From Paludibacteraceae bacterium (GTDB lineage Bacteria > Bacteroidota > Bacteroidia > Bacteroidales > Paludibacteraceae), in contig JAFSTO010000071.1 in NCBI GenBank assembly GCA_017450435.1, positions 1-64,000 on the forward strand: a DNA stretch of 64,000 bases. Direction: 5' to 3'. The position numbers and the translations under genes were made by a program. A model generated the notes under the pieces. The model saw nothing but the letters and a program-made list of their open reading frames with translations, was not told the DNA's origin and did no database searches. Every line of letters starts with the position of its first letter. Position 1 is the stretch's first letter. Of the stretch, positions 31,826 through 41,138 are shown in pieces.

Positions 31826-34456
31826 ATGCTTAAATCTCGTTATCTTAAGCATGCCTTATCGGCATTGTGCTTAATATTCCCGTTGCTTGCCGGCGCACAG
31901 ACGACAGAGGGCACCGATTTCTGGGTGACCTTTCTTCAGGCAGACCAAGACAACAACAATAGTCTGGCTCTGTCGCTGACCATCTCGTCGCGCTACAATT
32001 GCAACGTCACGATTTCTCATCCGTTTACCGACTTCTCACAAAATGTGAGCGTTACAGCTAACGAGAATAAAATAGTTCAACTATACAGCGGTTCTGTTAT
32101 CTGCGACGATGCACGTACTGCTCAGCAAGGTACCGGCAAAGTGTGCTATTCATTCAAGTCGGAGAAAGCCGACTCAAGCGCACTGCACATAGTGTCAGAC
32201 CAGCCTATATCACTATTCGCGTCATCTTACAAGAAAGCCACGTTTGACGCAACAAACGTGCTACCGACAACCACTCTGCAGGACGACTACATCATTCAGA
32301 CCTACTCACCTTCCGATCATGGGATGAGCAATACATCACAAGGCAGCCACTTTGCTGTTGTAGCAGCGGAGGACGGCGTGGTGGTAGATTATTACCCGAC
32401 AGTTGCTACAAAGAAATTCAATGATGTTCAGGTAAAAAAGAACAACGGCTACGTTCTCACAGCCGAAGACTCTCTCTACCTGACTTTTACGCCTAAGACC
32501 AAAGTCAGTTCGCCAGTGTTAAACCGAGGCGAAGTGTTCTATGTATGGACAGGCAAAGCCGACTGGACATCAGGCGACCTGAGTGGTACGCGCGTCACTG
32601 CACGCAACGAAAAGAAGATTGCTGTGTTCCAAGGCTGTCCGCATACCAATATCCCTTACAACGTGAAACAACGTGACCATATCTTTTCGCAAGCAATGCC
32701 GACCAAGACATGGGGCAACACCTTCGTACTCACCAGTTCACAGGGACGCAAGCGCGACATCTACCGCATTCTTGCACTGAACGACGGAACGGAAGTGTAT
32801 TGGGGTGACTCGCTTGTACACACCTTCGACTTCACCGTTGATACCAAGCAGTATTGGGAGTTTGAGATAGGTGATGCCAACGTCACTTGCAAGACCAAAA
32901 ACGTTCCCACCTCCGGCACCCTGCCGGCACCGCTTGTTGTGGGCAACAATGCATACATCCACACATCCTGCCCATGCGCAGTACACCAATTCCTTGCATC
33001 ACAGGAGTACGACAGTTCATCGGACGGTGACCCGGCTATGGTGTGGATTAATCCTGTAGAACAGCAGATTGACCAAATCACTTTCTCAACCTTCCAATCC
33101 AATAACGGCACCACTTATCACTACGCTAATATTGTCACTGCTTTCCCCGCCGGCATGACGCTTGACGGCACTGACATCAGTAGCGATTTCTCGCCCGTAG
33201 CAGGAAACAACACATATTATTTTGCACGCAAATCGCTCGGTACCTCTGCAGACAGCCACACATTGAAAGCAGCACAAGGCGGTTTCATAGCGCACGTATA
33301 TGGCTTCACCGACAACGAGAGCTACGCTTACTCGGCAGGCGGTTCCGCCAAATCGCTGGAACAATATATAACTATCAACGGAGAGATATTCTCCGCCGAC
33401 ACTAAGAACACTCTCTGCGGCAAAGATACAATACATTTTGCCTGTGACCTCAACTACGACATTGAGAATATCAGTTGGTTCTTCGGCGATGGCACCTCTG
33501 AAAGCGGAAAGACAAAAACAGCGGTTGACCACTACTACGCCAAGACCGGCACATACCAAGCCTACGTCCTTGTTGAGCGTGAATCATCCAACCTCTGCCA
33601 AGGACAGTTGGCTGTGGACTCTATTCCAATTGAAGTAACCATCGGCAAACTTGAGTTCTCTGTTGTTGACACCGTTAACGACATCTGCGCTTCCCGTCAG
33701 CTACGCCTCTACTATGAGAACACAGGTACCAAACTTACGACACAGAACTGCACTTTTTCTTTCAACCAACAAGCCCAAAACGCGGGTATCAACTCTTTGC
33801 AGATGGCAAATGACGAAAAGGGCATGTGTTTCCTCCTCACCATTCCTGAGGGCGCACCTCAAGGCGACGGATACTCATTCACCATTGATATCAACACAGG
33901 CTGTGGAGACACCACCGTCAACGTAGGATTCACACTGCCGCTCGATCCTAACAGTCTTGTCAAACAACTATGGGACAATATCCTTGTAGTGAAGAACGCT
34001 GAGGATAACGGCGGCTACGACTTCGTAGCATTCCAATGGTTCAAGAACGGCGAACTGATGGAGGGCGAGAATGCTCAGATGCTTGACCTGCATGGTGTAG
34101 TTGACACCGAAGGAGAGTACGTTGTGAGAATGACTACTGCCACGGGCGAGATAATAGAGACCTGCCCATATCTGTTCAAACACCAAGATGTGGCACAAGC
34201 CAAAGACGGTGAGTTCAGCTATGGTGACTATGATGAGATACGCGCGATAACCATGCAAGCAGGTGAACGTATCTATATATCCACCACCGCCGAAGGCACA
34301 GCCGACCTGTATGATATAACCGGCAATAAGATAGGCGACACTCTTCAGTTCGGCAAAGACGGCGGCTTCATTACTCTACCCAAAGAACGTGGTATATACA
34401 TACTTCGGGTGGCAACGCCTAACGAGAAACGCAACTTCAAAGTATATGTATTATAA
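31826..34456 (+). CDS. IgGFc-binding-like surface protein with PKD domain and T9SS sorting domain
   Basis: An 876-residue secreted protein. A signal peptide (ALCLIFPLLAGAQ) leads into TEGTDFWVTFLQ, the start of a module resembling the N-terminal IgGFc-binding region (about residues 25-500), including IVSDQPISLFASSYKKATFDATNVLPT and KKIAVFQGCPHTNIP. A PKD domain (ISWFFGDGTSESGKTK, about 550-590) follows. The C-terminus (GTADLYDITGNKIGD, GIYILRVATPNEKRNFKVYVL split across the last strands) is a T9SS type-A sorting domain. It is paralogous to the protein at 36454-39123 and separated from it by an OmpA-family gene, which starts 26 nt downstream. It is probably an adhesin or surface-layer component; no ligand can be inferred. 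Confidence 0.8.
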   Translation: MLKSRYLKHALSALCLIFPLLAGAQTTEGTDFWVTFLQADQDNNNSLALSLTISSRYNCNVTISHPFTDFSQNVSVTANENKIVQLYSGSVICDDARTAQQGTGKVCYSFKSEKADSSALHIVSDQPISLFASSYKKATFDATNVLPTTTLQDDYIIQTYSPSDHGMSNTSQGSHFAVVAAEDGVVVDYYPTVATKKFNDVQVKKNNGYVLTAEDSLYLTFTPKTKVSSPVLNRGEVFYVWTGKADWTSGDLSGTRVTARNEKKIAVFQGCPHTNIPYNVKQRDHIFSQAMPTKTWGNTFVLTSSQGRKRDIYRILALNDGTEVYWGDSLVHTFDFTVDTKQYWEFEIGDANVTCKTKNVPTSGTLPAPLVVGNNAYIHTSCPCAVHQFLASQEYDSSSDGDPAMVWINPVEQQIDQITFSTFQSNNGTTYHYANIVTAFPAGMTLDGTDISSDFSPVAGNNTYYFARKSLGTSADSHTLKAAQGGFIAHVYGFTDNESYAYSAGGSAKSLEQYITINGEIFSADTKNTLCGKDTIHFACDLNYDIENISWFFGDGTSESGKTKTAVDHYYAKTGTYQAYVLVERESSNLCQGQLAVDSIPIEVTIGKLEFSVVDTVNDICASRQLRLYYENTGTKLTTQNCTFSFNQQAQNAGINSLQMANDEKGMCFLLTIPEGAPQGDGYSFTIDINTGCGDTTVNVGFTLPLDPNSLVKQLWDNILVVKNAEDNGGYDFVAFQWFKNGELMEGENAQMLDLHGVVDTEGEYVVRMTTATGEIIETCPYLFKHQDVAQAKDGEFSYGDYDEIRAITMQAGERIYISTTAEGTADLYDITGNKIGDTLQFGKDGGFITLPKERGIYILRVATPNEKRNFKVYVL

Positions 34457-34482
34457 TTTTCGCCTATAACTCATCACTGATA

Positions 34483-36345
34483 ATGAAAAAGCAACTATAT
34501 ATATTATTAGCCGTTAGCGCATTGAGCATGTCGCTTCGTGCACAGGATGACGATGTTATATCTAATACTCCCGTCCATTACATCAATCTGTCTCCCAAGG
34601 TAGGTTACTCCGCCGGTTTTGACAACCTTGGTAAGCTTTACATGCCGGGAACAGGCAGTGTCAACGTCCCATACGCAGACAGCAAGACCATAGGCGGCTG
34701 GGGAGCAGGACTTGCACTGGAGTATGAACTGGAATACAACCATTTCCTCTTTAACGTTGGCTTGGACTTCGATTTCCTTTCAGCCACCTCACGCTATAAT
34801 TTCGGCTTTGAGCGCCCGATGACTTCACCCTACGACCTGACCTACAGATACCGTTTCTTCGACTATGCTGAAAACAGAAACATAGCCACCATCGGTTTGC
34901 CGATACGTCTCGGCGCACAGTTCGGCGACTTCTACTTTCTTGTCGGAGCCAAGGTCGGATATGGTCTTTTTGGCAGCTATAAGAGCTACGGCGATTATCA
35001 GATTACCGCCTTTGAGCCTACCTCTAAATCAGAGATTCAGACCAATCCCGATGCCGGAACCGGTCTGTTCAATATAGCCAAAGGCAGTAACACACAAGAC
35101 GGAAAGTTAGCTATAAAACCGCTCGATGTCAGAGCGTTGGCTGAAATAGGATTAGACCTTGACCGCTGGTTGCAGGCTCCTGTACCTAAGAAAAAGCCGA
35201 AAGTAGCCAAAGGCGCCAAACGCCAACCATTCACTGCCAATGACGTACACTACCGCATAGGTCTGTTCGCCGAGTACGACGTGCTTAGCGTGAACAACCA
35301 ACAAGCAGGCACGGCAGACTTCGTGGCAGGCAAAAGCGAGGTTGCAGGCTTACCTTCACTTCTGGCAGAGAAGAGCAACGGCATGCCCGCTCTCAACAAC
35401 CTATTGGCAGGAGTTAAATTTACCATACAATTCGCAGTGCCCGAGAAAATTAAGCGCGCAGGAGGCGGTAAAGCCGTTCCGCCTGCTGTCGTAGATATCA
35501 TTGTCAGAGACGAGGATACAAAAAAGCCGTTGGAGCAGTCGTTCCTCGCTATCAAGAACCTCAAGTCCGGCAAGATGTCGCTGCAAGGTTTGGAAGTCAA
35601 AAACGGAAAGACAACACGCCGTTTCAGCCGTGGCAACTACGAGCTTTATTTCTCGCACAACGACTATTATCCTGACACAGCGGTTTACGAGTCGTCCGTA
35701 CCTAATGCAAAAGACACACTATATGTATATATGAAGCATCGTCCTGTGCTGAAAGTGAGAGTAAGCGATGCAGAGACCGGCAAGACACTATCGTCTCTTG
35801 TCAAGATTCGTCACTCTTCTCTCAAGAAACCAATCGTACTCCGCACAACAGCAAAGACCGGTGCTAACGACACTATACTACAAGAAGTGCCTGACCACTA
35901 TCGTATCACCATAGACAAGAAAGGTTACGAGCCCTACTCTATCGTACTTCAGTCGCTCGGAGAAGACCTCGATATTCGTCTGTCACCTATCAAAGTGGGA
36001 CGCACGTTCGTGCTTAAAAACATGTTCTTTGCGACCAACAAGACACAAATTCTGCCGGAATCAGAAGAGGCATTGCAGACCTTGTACGAGTACCTCACTG
36101 ATGAACAGAACGTAGGACGCCGGATTCGCATCGTCGGTCATACAGACAACGTCGGTAAGGACGCAGCAAACCAACGCCTATCCGAAGGACGTGCCAACGC
36201 TATTCGCAACGAGCTCATTAACAGAGGTATCGAGCCCGCACGTATAGAGGCAGAGGGTAAAGGCGAAAAAGAGCCTGTTGATACCAATGATACCGAAGAA
36301 GGACGCGCAAACAACAGACGCGTGGAAATCGTGGTGCTGGAGTAA
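34483..36345 (+). CDS. Outer-membrane barrel with regulatory-like repeats and OmpA peptidoglycan-binding domain
   Basis: A 620-residue protein. After the signal peptide (LLAVSALSMSLRAQ) about 270 residues of alternating aromatic strands (INLSPKVGYSAGFD, GWGAGLALEYELEYN, YRIGLFAEYDVLSV) look like an outer-membrane barrel. Two carboxypeptidase-regulatory/CnaB-like beta modules follow (VDIIVRDEDTKKPLEQSFLA and LKVRVSDAETGKTLSSLV). The OmpA_C domain occupies about 510-620 (FFATNKTQILPES, IRIVGHTDNVGKD, NQRLSEGRANAIRNEL, NNRRVEIVVLE), with the Arg that contacts diaminopimelate. It would tie an outer-membrane complex to the cell wall. It lies between two paralogous IgGFc-like genes and probably works with them. 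Confidence 0.8.
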   Translation: MKKQLYILLAVSALSMSLRAQDDDVISNTPVHYINLSPKVGYSAGFDNLGKLYMPGTGSVNVPYADSKTIGGWGAGLALEYELEYNHFLFNVGLDFDFLSATSRYNFGFERPMTSPYDLTYRYRFFDYAENRNIATIGLPIRLGAQFGDFYFLVGAKVGYGLFGSYKSYGDYQITAFEPTSKSEIQTNPDAGTGLFNIAKGSNTQDGKLAIKPLDVRALAEIGLDLDRWLQAPVPKKKPKVAKGAKRQPFTANDVHYRIGLFAEYDVLSVNNQQAGTADFVAGKSEVAGLPSLLAEKSNGMPALNNLLAGVKFTIQFAVPEKIKRAGGGKAVPPAVVDIIVRDEDTKKPLEQSFLAIKNLKSGKMSLQGLEVKNGKTTRRFSRGNYELYFSHNDYYPDTAVYESSVPNAKDTLYVYMKHRPVLKVRVSDAETGKTLSSLVKIRHSSLKKPIVLRTTAKTGANDTILQEVPDHYRITIDKKGYEPYSIVLQSLGEDLDIRLSPIKVGRTFVLKNMFFATNKTQILPESEEALQTLYEYLTDEQNVGRRIRIVGHTDNVGKDAANQRLSEGRANAIRNELINRGIEPARIEAEGKGEKEPVDTNDTEEGRANNRRVEIVVLE

Positions 36346-36453
36346 AAACAAACAGACACACGGACTGCTGTAAGCAAGACAAAGGGTATAAAATAAACAA
36401 AACCGATAAGCAAAACTTATCAGAAAAACACAATACTATAATATCCCGAAAGA

Positions 36454-39123
36454 ATGAGAAGGACGTTGTATTTGATAGTGGCTATTCTTGCCGCAAGTTG
36501 CTTGCTGTGTGAGCGAGCCAATGCTCAGGCCTCAACGGAGGGCAAGGATTTCTGGGTAGCACTAACCTTATGTGCAGCTCCCAGTAGCGGTTTGCCGGAA
36601 CCGTTTATTGCGGTATCGACAAAGAAGGTGACCAACATCACCATCACTAACCCCAACGACCCGTCATGGCCCGGCGTGACACGTCGCGTACAAGCTGACG
36701 TATGGACAACATTCACCTTGCAAGACATACCACTCTCGCAGTGGTACCCGACAGCCGCTGACAGAATCCAAAACTGTCCCGCCCAAGCAGGTCAGACACA
36801 CAACTACGGCCTGCATGTACAGACCGACGAAGAAGTGTCAGTGTTCGCCGCACTATGGATGTTAAACTCGTTTGATGCTGCCAATATTCTCCCGACGCCT
36901 GTGCTGCAATCCGAATACTACACACAGGACTATCCTCCATACATCAAGCCCTCTGACGGAGATGCATTGTCAATGTTCACTATACTTGCGATAGAAGACG
37001 GCACTACAATACATATCACCCCTTCTACCACAACAGCCGACAACCATGCGGCCGGCGTCACATACCCTGTCACACTCAATAAAGGTCAGACGTATTACGT
37101 CATATCTCAGACCCTGCAGAGCCTATCCGGCTCACACGTAGTGGCACAGAACGGCAAGAAGATTGCCGTGTTCCAAGGCAATGTGTTTACACAAATCCCC
37201 GGTGGCAAAGCCGCACGCGACTGCACATACGAGCAAGCGATGCCTATCGATTATTGGGGAACGAACTTCGTTGTGACCCGTTCGTTGGAGAAAGATGCCA
37301 ACCGTGTGCGCATAACGGCAATGGAGAACGGCACCGACATCAAGATTAACGGACTTCTGAAAGCCACTATCGATGCAGGCAATACTTACGAAATTGAGTT
37401 ATGCAACAGCACCCTGTCACTGAGTTCAGAGCACCCTGCCTCAGCCAAATATACGCAAGAAGCAGTGGTCATTGAGTCGTCATGCCCCGTAGCCGTCTAT
37501 TCGTACGACGTGAGCAACGGCTACAAAGCCGCCACAACGGAGATGGTGGACGATAGGGGTGACCCGTCGATGGTGTGGATTTCACCATTAGAGCAGAAGA
37601 TTAACAAAATCACCTTCGGTGTCTGCGGCACAAGTAAGACCAAGCGCCACTGCATTGACATAGTGTGTCTGACTGCCGACGCTCCACTCACTACGCTAAC
37701 CTCAAAGAACCGGCCTAACGGTGTACCGATGACGTTCCAGACAGTGAACGGCTACCCGCAATACTCATACGCACGAGTATTCCTTGCCAATGACGAAGAC
37801 GGACTGAACGAGAAAGTGTTTCACCTTGCCAACCCCCACGGCGTGATAGCACATGTTTACGGCAACGGTGACGACGAGAGTTACGCCTATTCAGTGGGTT
37901 CAGCGGCAGTGAAACGAGGAGTGGATATCAATGGAACAGTGTTCGTTGACGGCTATAGGACAGACGGCGAGGGCAACTTCTGCCTCAACCAAACACTAAA
38001 TTTCAACGCACAAGTAGGTTCGGATATAGTTGACCGTGTTGACTGGGACTTCGGTGATGGTGTGACACTGTCAGGCACAGTTTCCAACCCTAACATACAA
38101 GTAGAACACCTATACGACTCACCGGGCTGGTACGATGTGACAGCAGTTATCTACGCACATAAAGACTGCCCGGAGACCACCTATCCTGCCGAGCCTGTGT
38201 CATTCACTTTCCGTGTGACACGTCCGGACACAGTAAGACGCGAATACTTCATCTGCGAAGGAGAGACGCTCAACCTCAATGGCAAGAACTACACAACTGC
38301 CACCAGCGACACCGCCTATTTCGATTGTGACTCAGTGGTCATCTTCACGCTTGCCGTCGGACAACACTCGCAGACAGAGTTCGACACGATAGCCAAGGAC
38401 GAGTTCCGTCTCGGCGGGAAGACCTACTACGACAGCGGCACCTACCACGACACGTTAGTGAACGCCGTAGGTTGCGACTCTGTAGTGACGGCCCACGTGC
38501 GCGTGATACAATGTCTGAACATGACTCTCGGCTCCGTAAGCGGCCCTATATGCGGCGACCAGAACGAGCTCTTCATACCATATAACCGCACACGCGGTGA
38601 TGTAGGAGAGGCGGAACTTATTGTCGGTCAGACTCACATTGCATTGGAAGACAACGGTAGCGGCTGGTACGTACCGATGGAGCAACTTAAGCCTGGCAGT
38701 TATCCGACAGCCTATGTGGCAGTGCAGGACACCAACTGCGGCGAGGCAAAACAATACAGCATGCCGTTAGAGGTATTGTACCCGTCCTCTATCTTCCAAC
38801 AGAAATGGGAGGACGTGCTGGCAGTACTGAACAAACAGTACAACGGCGGCTATGATGTGATAGCTTACCAATGGTATTTAGACGACCAACCGATAATCGG
38901 CGCCACATCTTCCGTTTATTACGTCGGACCGGATGATACTCTTGTTGACGGTGGCTCGTACTCTGTAGCACTAACCACGACCGATGGCAAGACCTTGCGC
39001 TCATGTCCGAAGGTTATACACATCGCATCGTCAGCAGCACCCGCCGCTGACAAAAAGGCGGTTCTTGTAGCACCGGGAGTGCTGATGCTGGAGGTTGAGG
39101 GACAACAGTTTATGATTAGATAA
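36454..39123 (+). CDS. Second IgGFc-binding-like surface protein with PKD domain
   Basis: An 889-residue secreted protein paralogous to 31826-34456. The signal peptide ends NAQ, then STEGKDFWVALTLC opens the IgGFc-binding-like module, with VQTDEEVSVFAALWMLNSFDAANILPT and KKIAVFQGNVFTQIPG. A PKD domain (VDWDFGDGVTLSG, about 525-570) is followed by two CDSVV-type repeats (YFDCDSVVIFTLAVGQ and VGCDSVVTAHVRVI) common in large Bacteroidetes surface proteins. The end (KAVLVAPGVLMLEVEGQQFMIR, split) resembles only the last strands of a sorting domain, so T9SS export is less certain than for its paralog. It is 108 nt after the OmpA-family gene. Confidence 0.78.
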   Translation: MRRTLYLIVAILAASCLLCERANAQASTEGKDFWVALTLCAAPSSGLPEPFIAVSTKKVTNITITNPNDPSWPGVTRRVQADVWTTFTLQDIPLSQWYPTAADRIQNCPAQAGQTHNYGLHVQTDEEVSVFAALWMLNSFDAANILPTPVLQSEYYTQDYPPYIKPSDGDALSMFTILAIEDGTTIHITPSTTTADNHAAGVTYPVTLNKGQTYYVISQTLQSLSGSHVVAQNGKKIAVFQGNVFTQIPGGKAARDCTYEQAMPIDYWGTNFVVTRSLEKDANRVRITAMENGTDIKINGLLKATIDAGNTYEIELCNSTLSLSSEHPASAKYTQEAVVIESSCPVAVYSYDVSNGYKAATTEMVDDRGDPSMVWISPLEQKINKITFGVCGTSKTKRHCIDIVCLTADAPLTTLTSKNRPNGVPMTFQTVNGYPQYSYARVFLANDEDGLNEKVFHLANPHGVIAHVYGNGDDESYAYSVGSAAVKRGVDINGTVFVDGYRTDGEGNFCLNQTLNFNAQVGSDIVDRVDWDFGDGVTLSGTVSNPNIQVEHLYDSPGWYDVTAVIYAHKDCPETTYPAEPVSFTFRVTRPDTVRREYFICEGETLNLNGKNYTTATSDTAYFDCDSVVIFTLAVGQHSQTEFDTIAKDEFRLGGKTYYDSGTYHDTLVNAVGCDSVVTAHVRVIQCLNMTLGSVSGPICGDQNELFIPYNRTRGDVGEAELIVGQTHIALEDNGSGWYVPMEQLKPGSYPTAYVAVQDTNCGEAKQYSMPLEVLYPSSIFQQKWEDVLAVLNKQYNGGYDVIAYQWYLDDQPIIGATSSVYYVGPDDTLVDGGSYSVALTTTDGKTLRSCPKVIHIASSAAPAADKKAVLVAPGVLMLEVEGQQFMIR

Positions 39124-39270
39124 ATGCTTACGTACAAAAACACGTGGGCGAGATGTTGTTCGCAAAGAATCGTGACTGGAGAGACGGTAAAAAAATACCG
39201 TCTCTACACTTGGGCGAAACAAGGTTGGTAGGCTCAGTTCTCACAAGGCCAGCGGTCTCTACAAAAAAAA

Positions 39271-39301
39271 GCTGAATACTTTTGGTATTCGGCGTTTTTT
39301 T
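39271..39301 (+). terminator. Terminator hairpin in repeat copy 1
   Basis: GCTGAATAC (39271-39279) pairs with GTATTCGGC (39285-39293) around TTTTG, followed by G and seven T. It probably ends the transcript of the surface-protein cluster. Confidence 0.75.
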
Positions 39302-39408
39302 GCAATACGAAATTTTAAGAGGCGGTAAAAAATTCCGTCTCTACACTTGGGCGAAACAAAGCCGGTAGGCTCAGTTCTCACAAGGCCTGCGGTCTCTACA
39401 AAAAAAAA

Positions 39409-39441
39409 CGCTAAATACTTTTGGTATTCGGCGTTTTTTTT
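39409..39441 (+). terminator. Terminator hairpin in repeat copy 2, overlapping the asnS promoter
   Basis: CGCTAAATAC (39409-39418) pairs with GTATTCGGCG (39424-39433, one mismatch), followed by eight T. The hairpin loop contains the TTTG used as the -33 element of the asnS promoter. Confidence 0.7.
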
Positions 39442-39450
39442 GTAACTTTG
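39420..39450 (+). promoter_or_regulatory. Promoter of asnS
   Basis: TTTG (39420-39423), 19 nt, TAACTTTG (39443-39450), 49 nt before the ATG. Confidence 0.75.
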
Positions 39451-39499
39451 CACAAATAAACAATTTCACATAAAAAAGACAATATATTCAGTCAAAAAA

Positions 39500-40897
39500 A
39501 TGAAAAGGACAGAGATTAAAGAAGTGCTCGGAATGCCGGGCGATGAGAGACAAATTAACGTCAAAGGATGGGTAAGAAGTCGTAGAGGTAACAAAAACGT
39601 TAGTTTCATAGCTCTCAACGACGGCTCAACAATAAAAAACATACAAATAGTAGCAGACTCGGAGAAATTCTCAGACGAAGTGTTACGTCCTATAACGACA
39701 GGTGCTTGCATTAGCGTTACCGGCAAGTTGGTGGAGTCGATGGGCAAAGGTCAGACAGTGGAGATACAGGCAGAAGAGATAGAGGTATATGGCACAGCCG
39801 ATCCGCTAACCTATCCTTTGCAAAAGAAAGGTCACTCTCTTGAGTATCTTCGCGAGATAGCTCACCTCCGCCCACGTACCAACACCTTTGGTGCGGTGCT
39901 CCGCATCAGACACAACATGGCCATTGCAATTCACACCTATTTCCACGAGCACGGCTACTTCTATTTCCATACCCCTCTTATCACGGCAAGCGACTGCGAG
40001 GGTGCCGGACAGATGTTCCAGGTAACCACTAAAAACCTATATAACCTCAAGAAAGACAAAGACGGTCAGATTGACTACTCAGATGACTTCTTCGGCAAGA
40101 TGGCTGCACTGACTGTGAGCGGCCAGTTAGAGGGTGAACTCGGGGCGATGGCCTTGGGCAAGATATACACCTTTGGTCCGACTTTCCGCGCAGAGAACAG
40201 CAACACTCCGCGTCACTTGGCAGAGTTCTGGATGATAGAGCCTGAGGTCGCCTTCATACAGAAAGACGAACTGATGGATTTGGAGGAAGACTTCCTCAAG
40301 TTCTGCGTGCGCTGGGCATTAGAGCATTGTGAAGACGATTTGCAGTTCCTTAACGATATGTTCGACAAGGGTTTGATAGAGCGTCTTAAGAGCGTCATCA
40401 ACACGGAATTTGTGCGCCTGCCTTATACAGAGGGAATCAATATTCTGCAAGAAGCAATAAAGAACGGCAAAAAATTCGAGTTCCCCTGCAACTGGGGCGA
40501 CGACCTTGCTTCCGAGCACGAGCGCTACCTCGTGGAAGAGCATTTCGGCAAGCCTGTCATCATGACCGATTATCCGAAGGAGATAAAAGCTTTCTACATG
40601 AAGCTGAACGATGACCAGAAAACCGTTCAGGGCACGGATGTGTTGTTCCCGTCAATTGGTGAGATTATCGGCGGTTCGGTTCGCGAAGAGGATTACGACA
40701 AACTGATGTCAGAGATTGAGCGCCGTCAGATTCCGATGAAGGATATGTGGTGGTATCTTGACACACGCCGTTACGGCTCTGCTCCACACGCCGGTTTCGG
40801 ACTCGGCTTCGAAAGACTGATGCTGTTCGTAACGGGTATGCAGAATATTCGCGACGTTATACCTTTCCCGCGAACACCCAAGAGCGCCGAGTTCTAA
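39500..40897 (+). CDS. asnS: Asparaginyl-tRNA synthetase
   Basis: Class IIb synthetase of 465 residues, the usual length. It has an N-terminal OB-fold anticodon-binding domain ([25 protein letters not shown]), class II motif 2 in [25 protein letters not shown], and motif 3 in [29 protein letters not shown] split across the C-terminus. [11 protein letters not shown] and the Asn-type [11 protein letters not shown] distinguish it from AspRS. It is a single-gene unit with its own promoter. Confidence 0.96.
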   Translation: MKRTEIKEVLGMPGDERQINVKGWVRSRRGNKNVSFIALNDGSTIKNIQIVADSEKFSDEVLRPITTGACISVTGKLVESMGKGQTVEIQAEEIEVYGTADPLTYPLQKKGHSLEYLREIAHLRPRTNTFGAVLRIRHNMAIAIHTYFHEHGYFYFHTPLITASDCEGAGQMFQVTTKNLYNLKKDKDGQIDYSDDFFGKMAALTVSGQLEGELGAMALGKIYTFGPTFRAENSNTPRHLAEFWMIEPEVAFIQKDELMDLEEDFLKFCVRWALEHCEDDLQFLNDMFDKGLIERLKSVINTEFVRLPYTEGINILQEAIKNGKKFEFPCNWGDDLASEHERYLVEEHFGKPVIMTDYPKEIKAFYMKLNDDQKTVQGTDVLFPSIGEIIGGSVREEDYDKLMSEIERRQIPMKDMWWYLDTRRYGSAPHAGFGLGFERLMLFVTGMQNIRDVIPFPRTPKSAEF

Positions 40898-40984
40898 AAA
40901 AATGATATGAACACAACACCGCAACCACAACATTTAAACACGCTAACCAATTCTACCAATTAAACTCATGAAGAGTATATTACA

Positions 40985-41120
40985 ATGGAAGAACTGAAGC
41001 GACGTTTAGAACCGCAAATAAGAGCACTTTTACGATGAAGAGGAAACCGGCAATGATATACGACTCCTTTATCTTGCGACCAATCATACTATCGGACATT
41101 TACTCTACCTTGATATCTAA
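40985..41120 (+). pseudogene. Possible frameshifted remnant of a small gene
   Basis: ATG 40985 opens 17 codons (MEELKRRLEPQIRALLR) ending in TGA at 41036. A +1 shift at 41034 continues DEEETGNDIRLLYLATNHTI and on to TAA at 41120, about 45 residues in all. Both halves look protein-like in composition. No homologous family is recognised, and chance cannot be excluded. The remainder of the gap 40898-41138 shows nothing. Confidence 0.25.
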
Positions 41121-41138
41121 TTTCAAAAATAAACAGAA

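Larger units (their letters stand above)
39181..39441 (+). repeat. Two tandem copies of an intergenic repeat of about 138 bp
   Basis: Copy 1 (39181-39302) and copy 2 (39319-39441) align almost base for base with an offset of 137-139. Each has a GAGACGGTA/TACCGTCTC-type hairpin, a shared middle (CACTTGGGCGAAACAA, GGCTCAGTTCTCACAAGGCC, GGTCTCTAC) and a terminator-like hairpin with a T tract. The GTAGAGACG core is shared with the cluster at 3702-3790. This fills most of the 376-bp gap between the surface-protein gene and asnS; nothing else is visible there apart from the asnS promoter. Confidence 0.8.

Noticed and set aside
39259-39453. Minus-strand frame across the duplicated repeat
   Set aside because: Its sequence is the repeat itself read through hairpins and T tracts; the two halves merely repeat each other. 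It is not protein-like.
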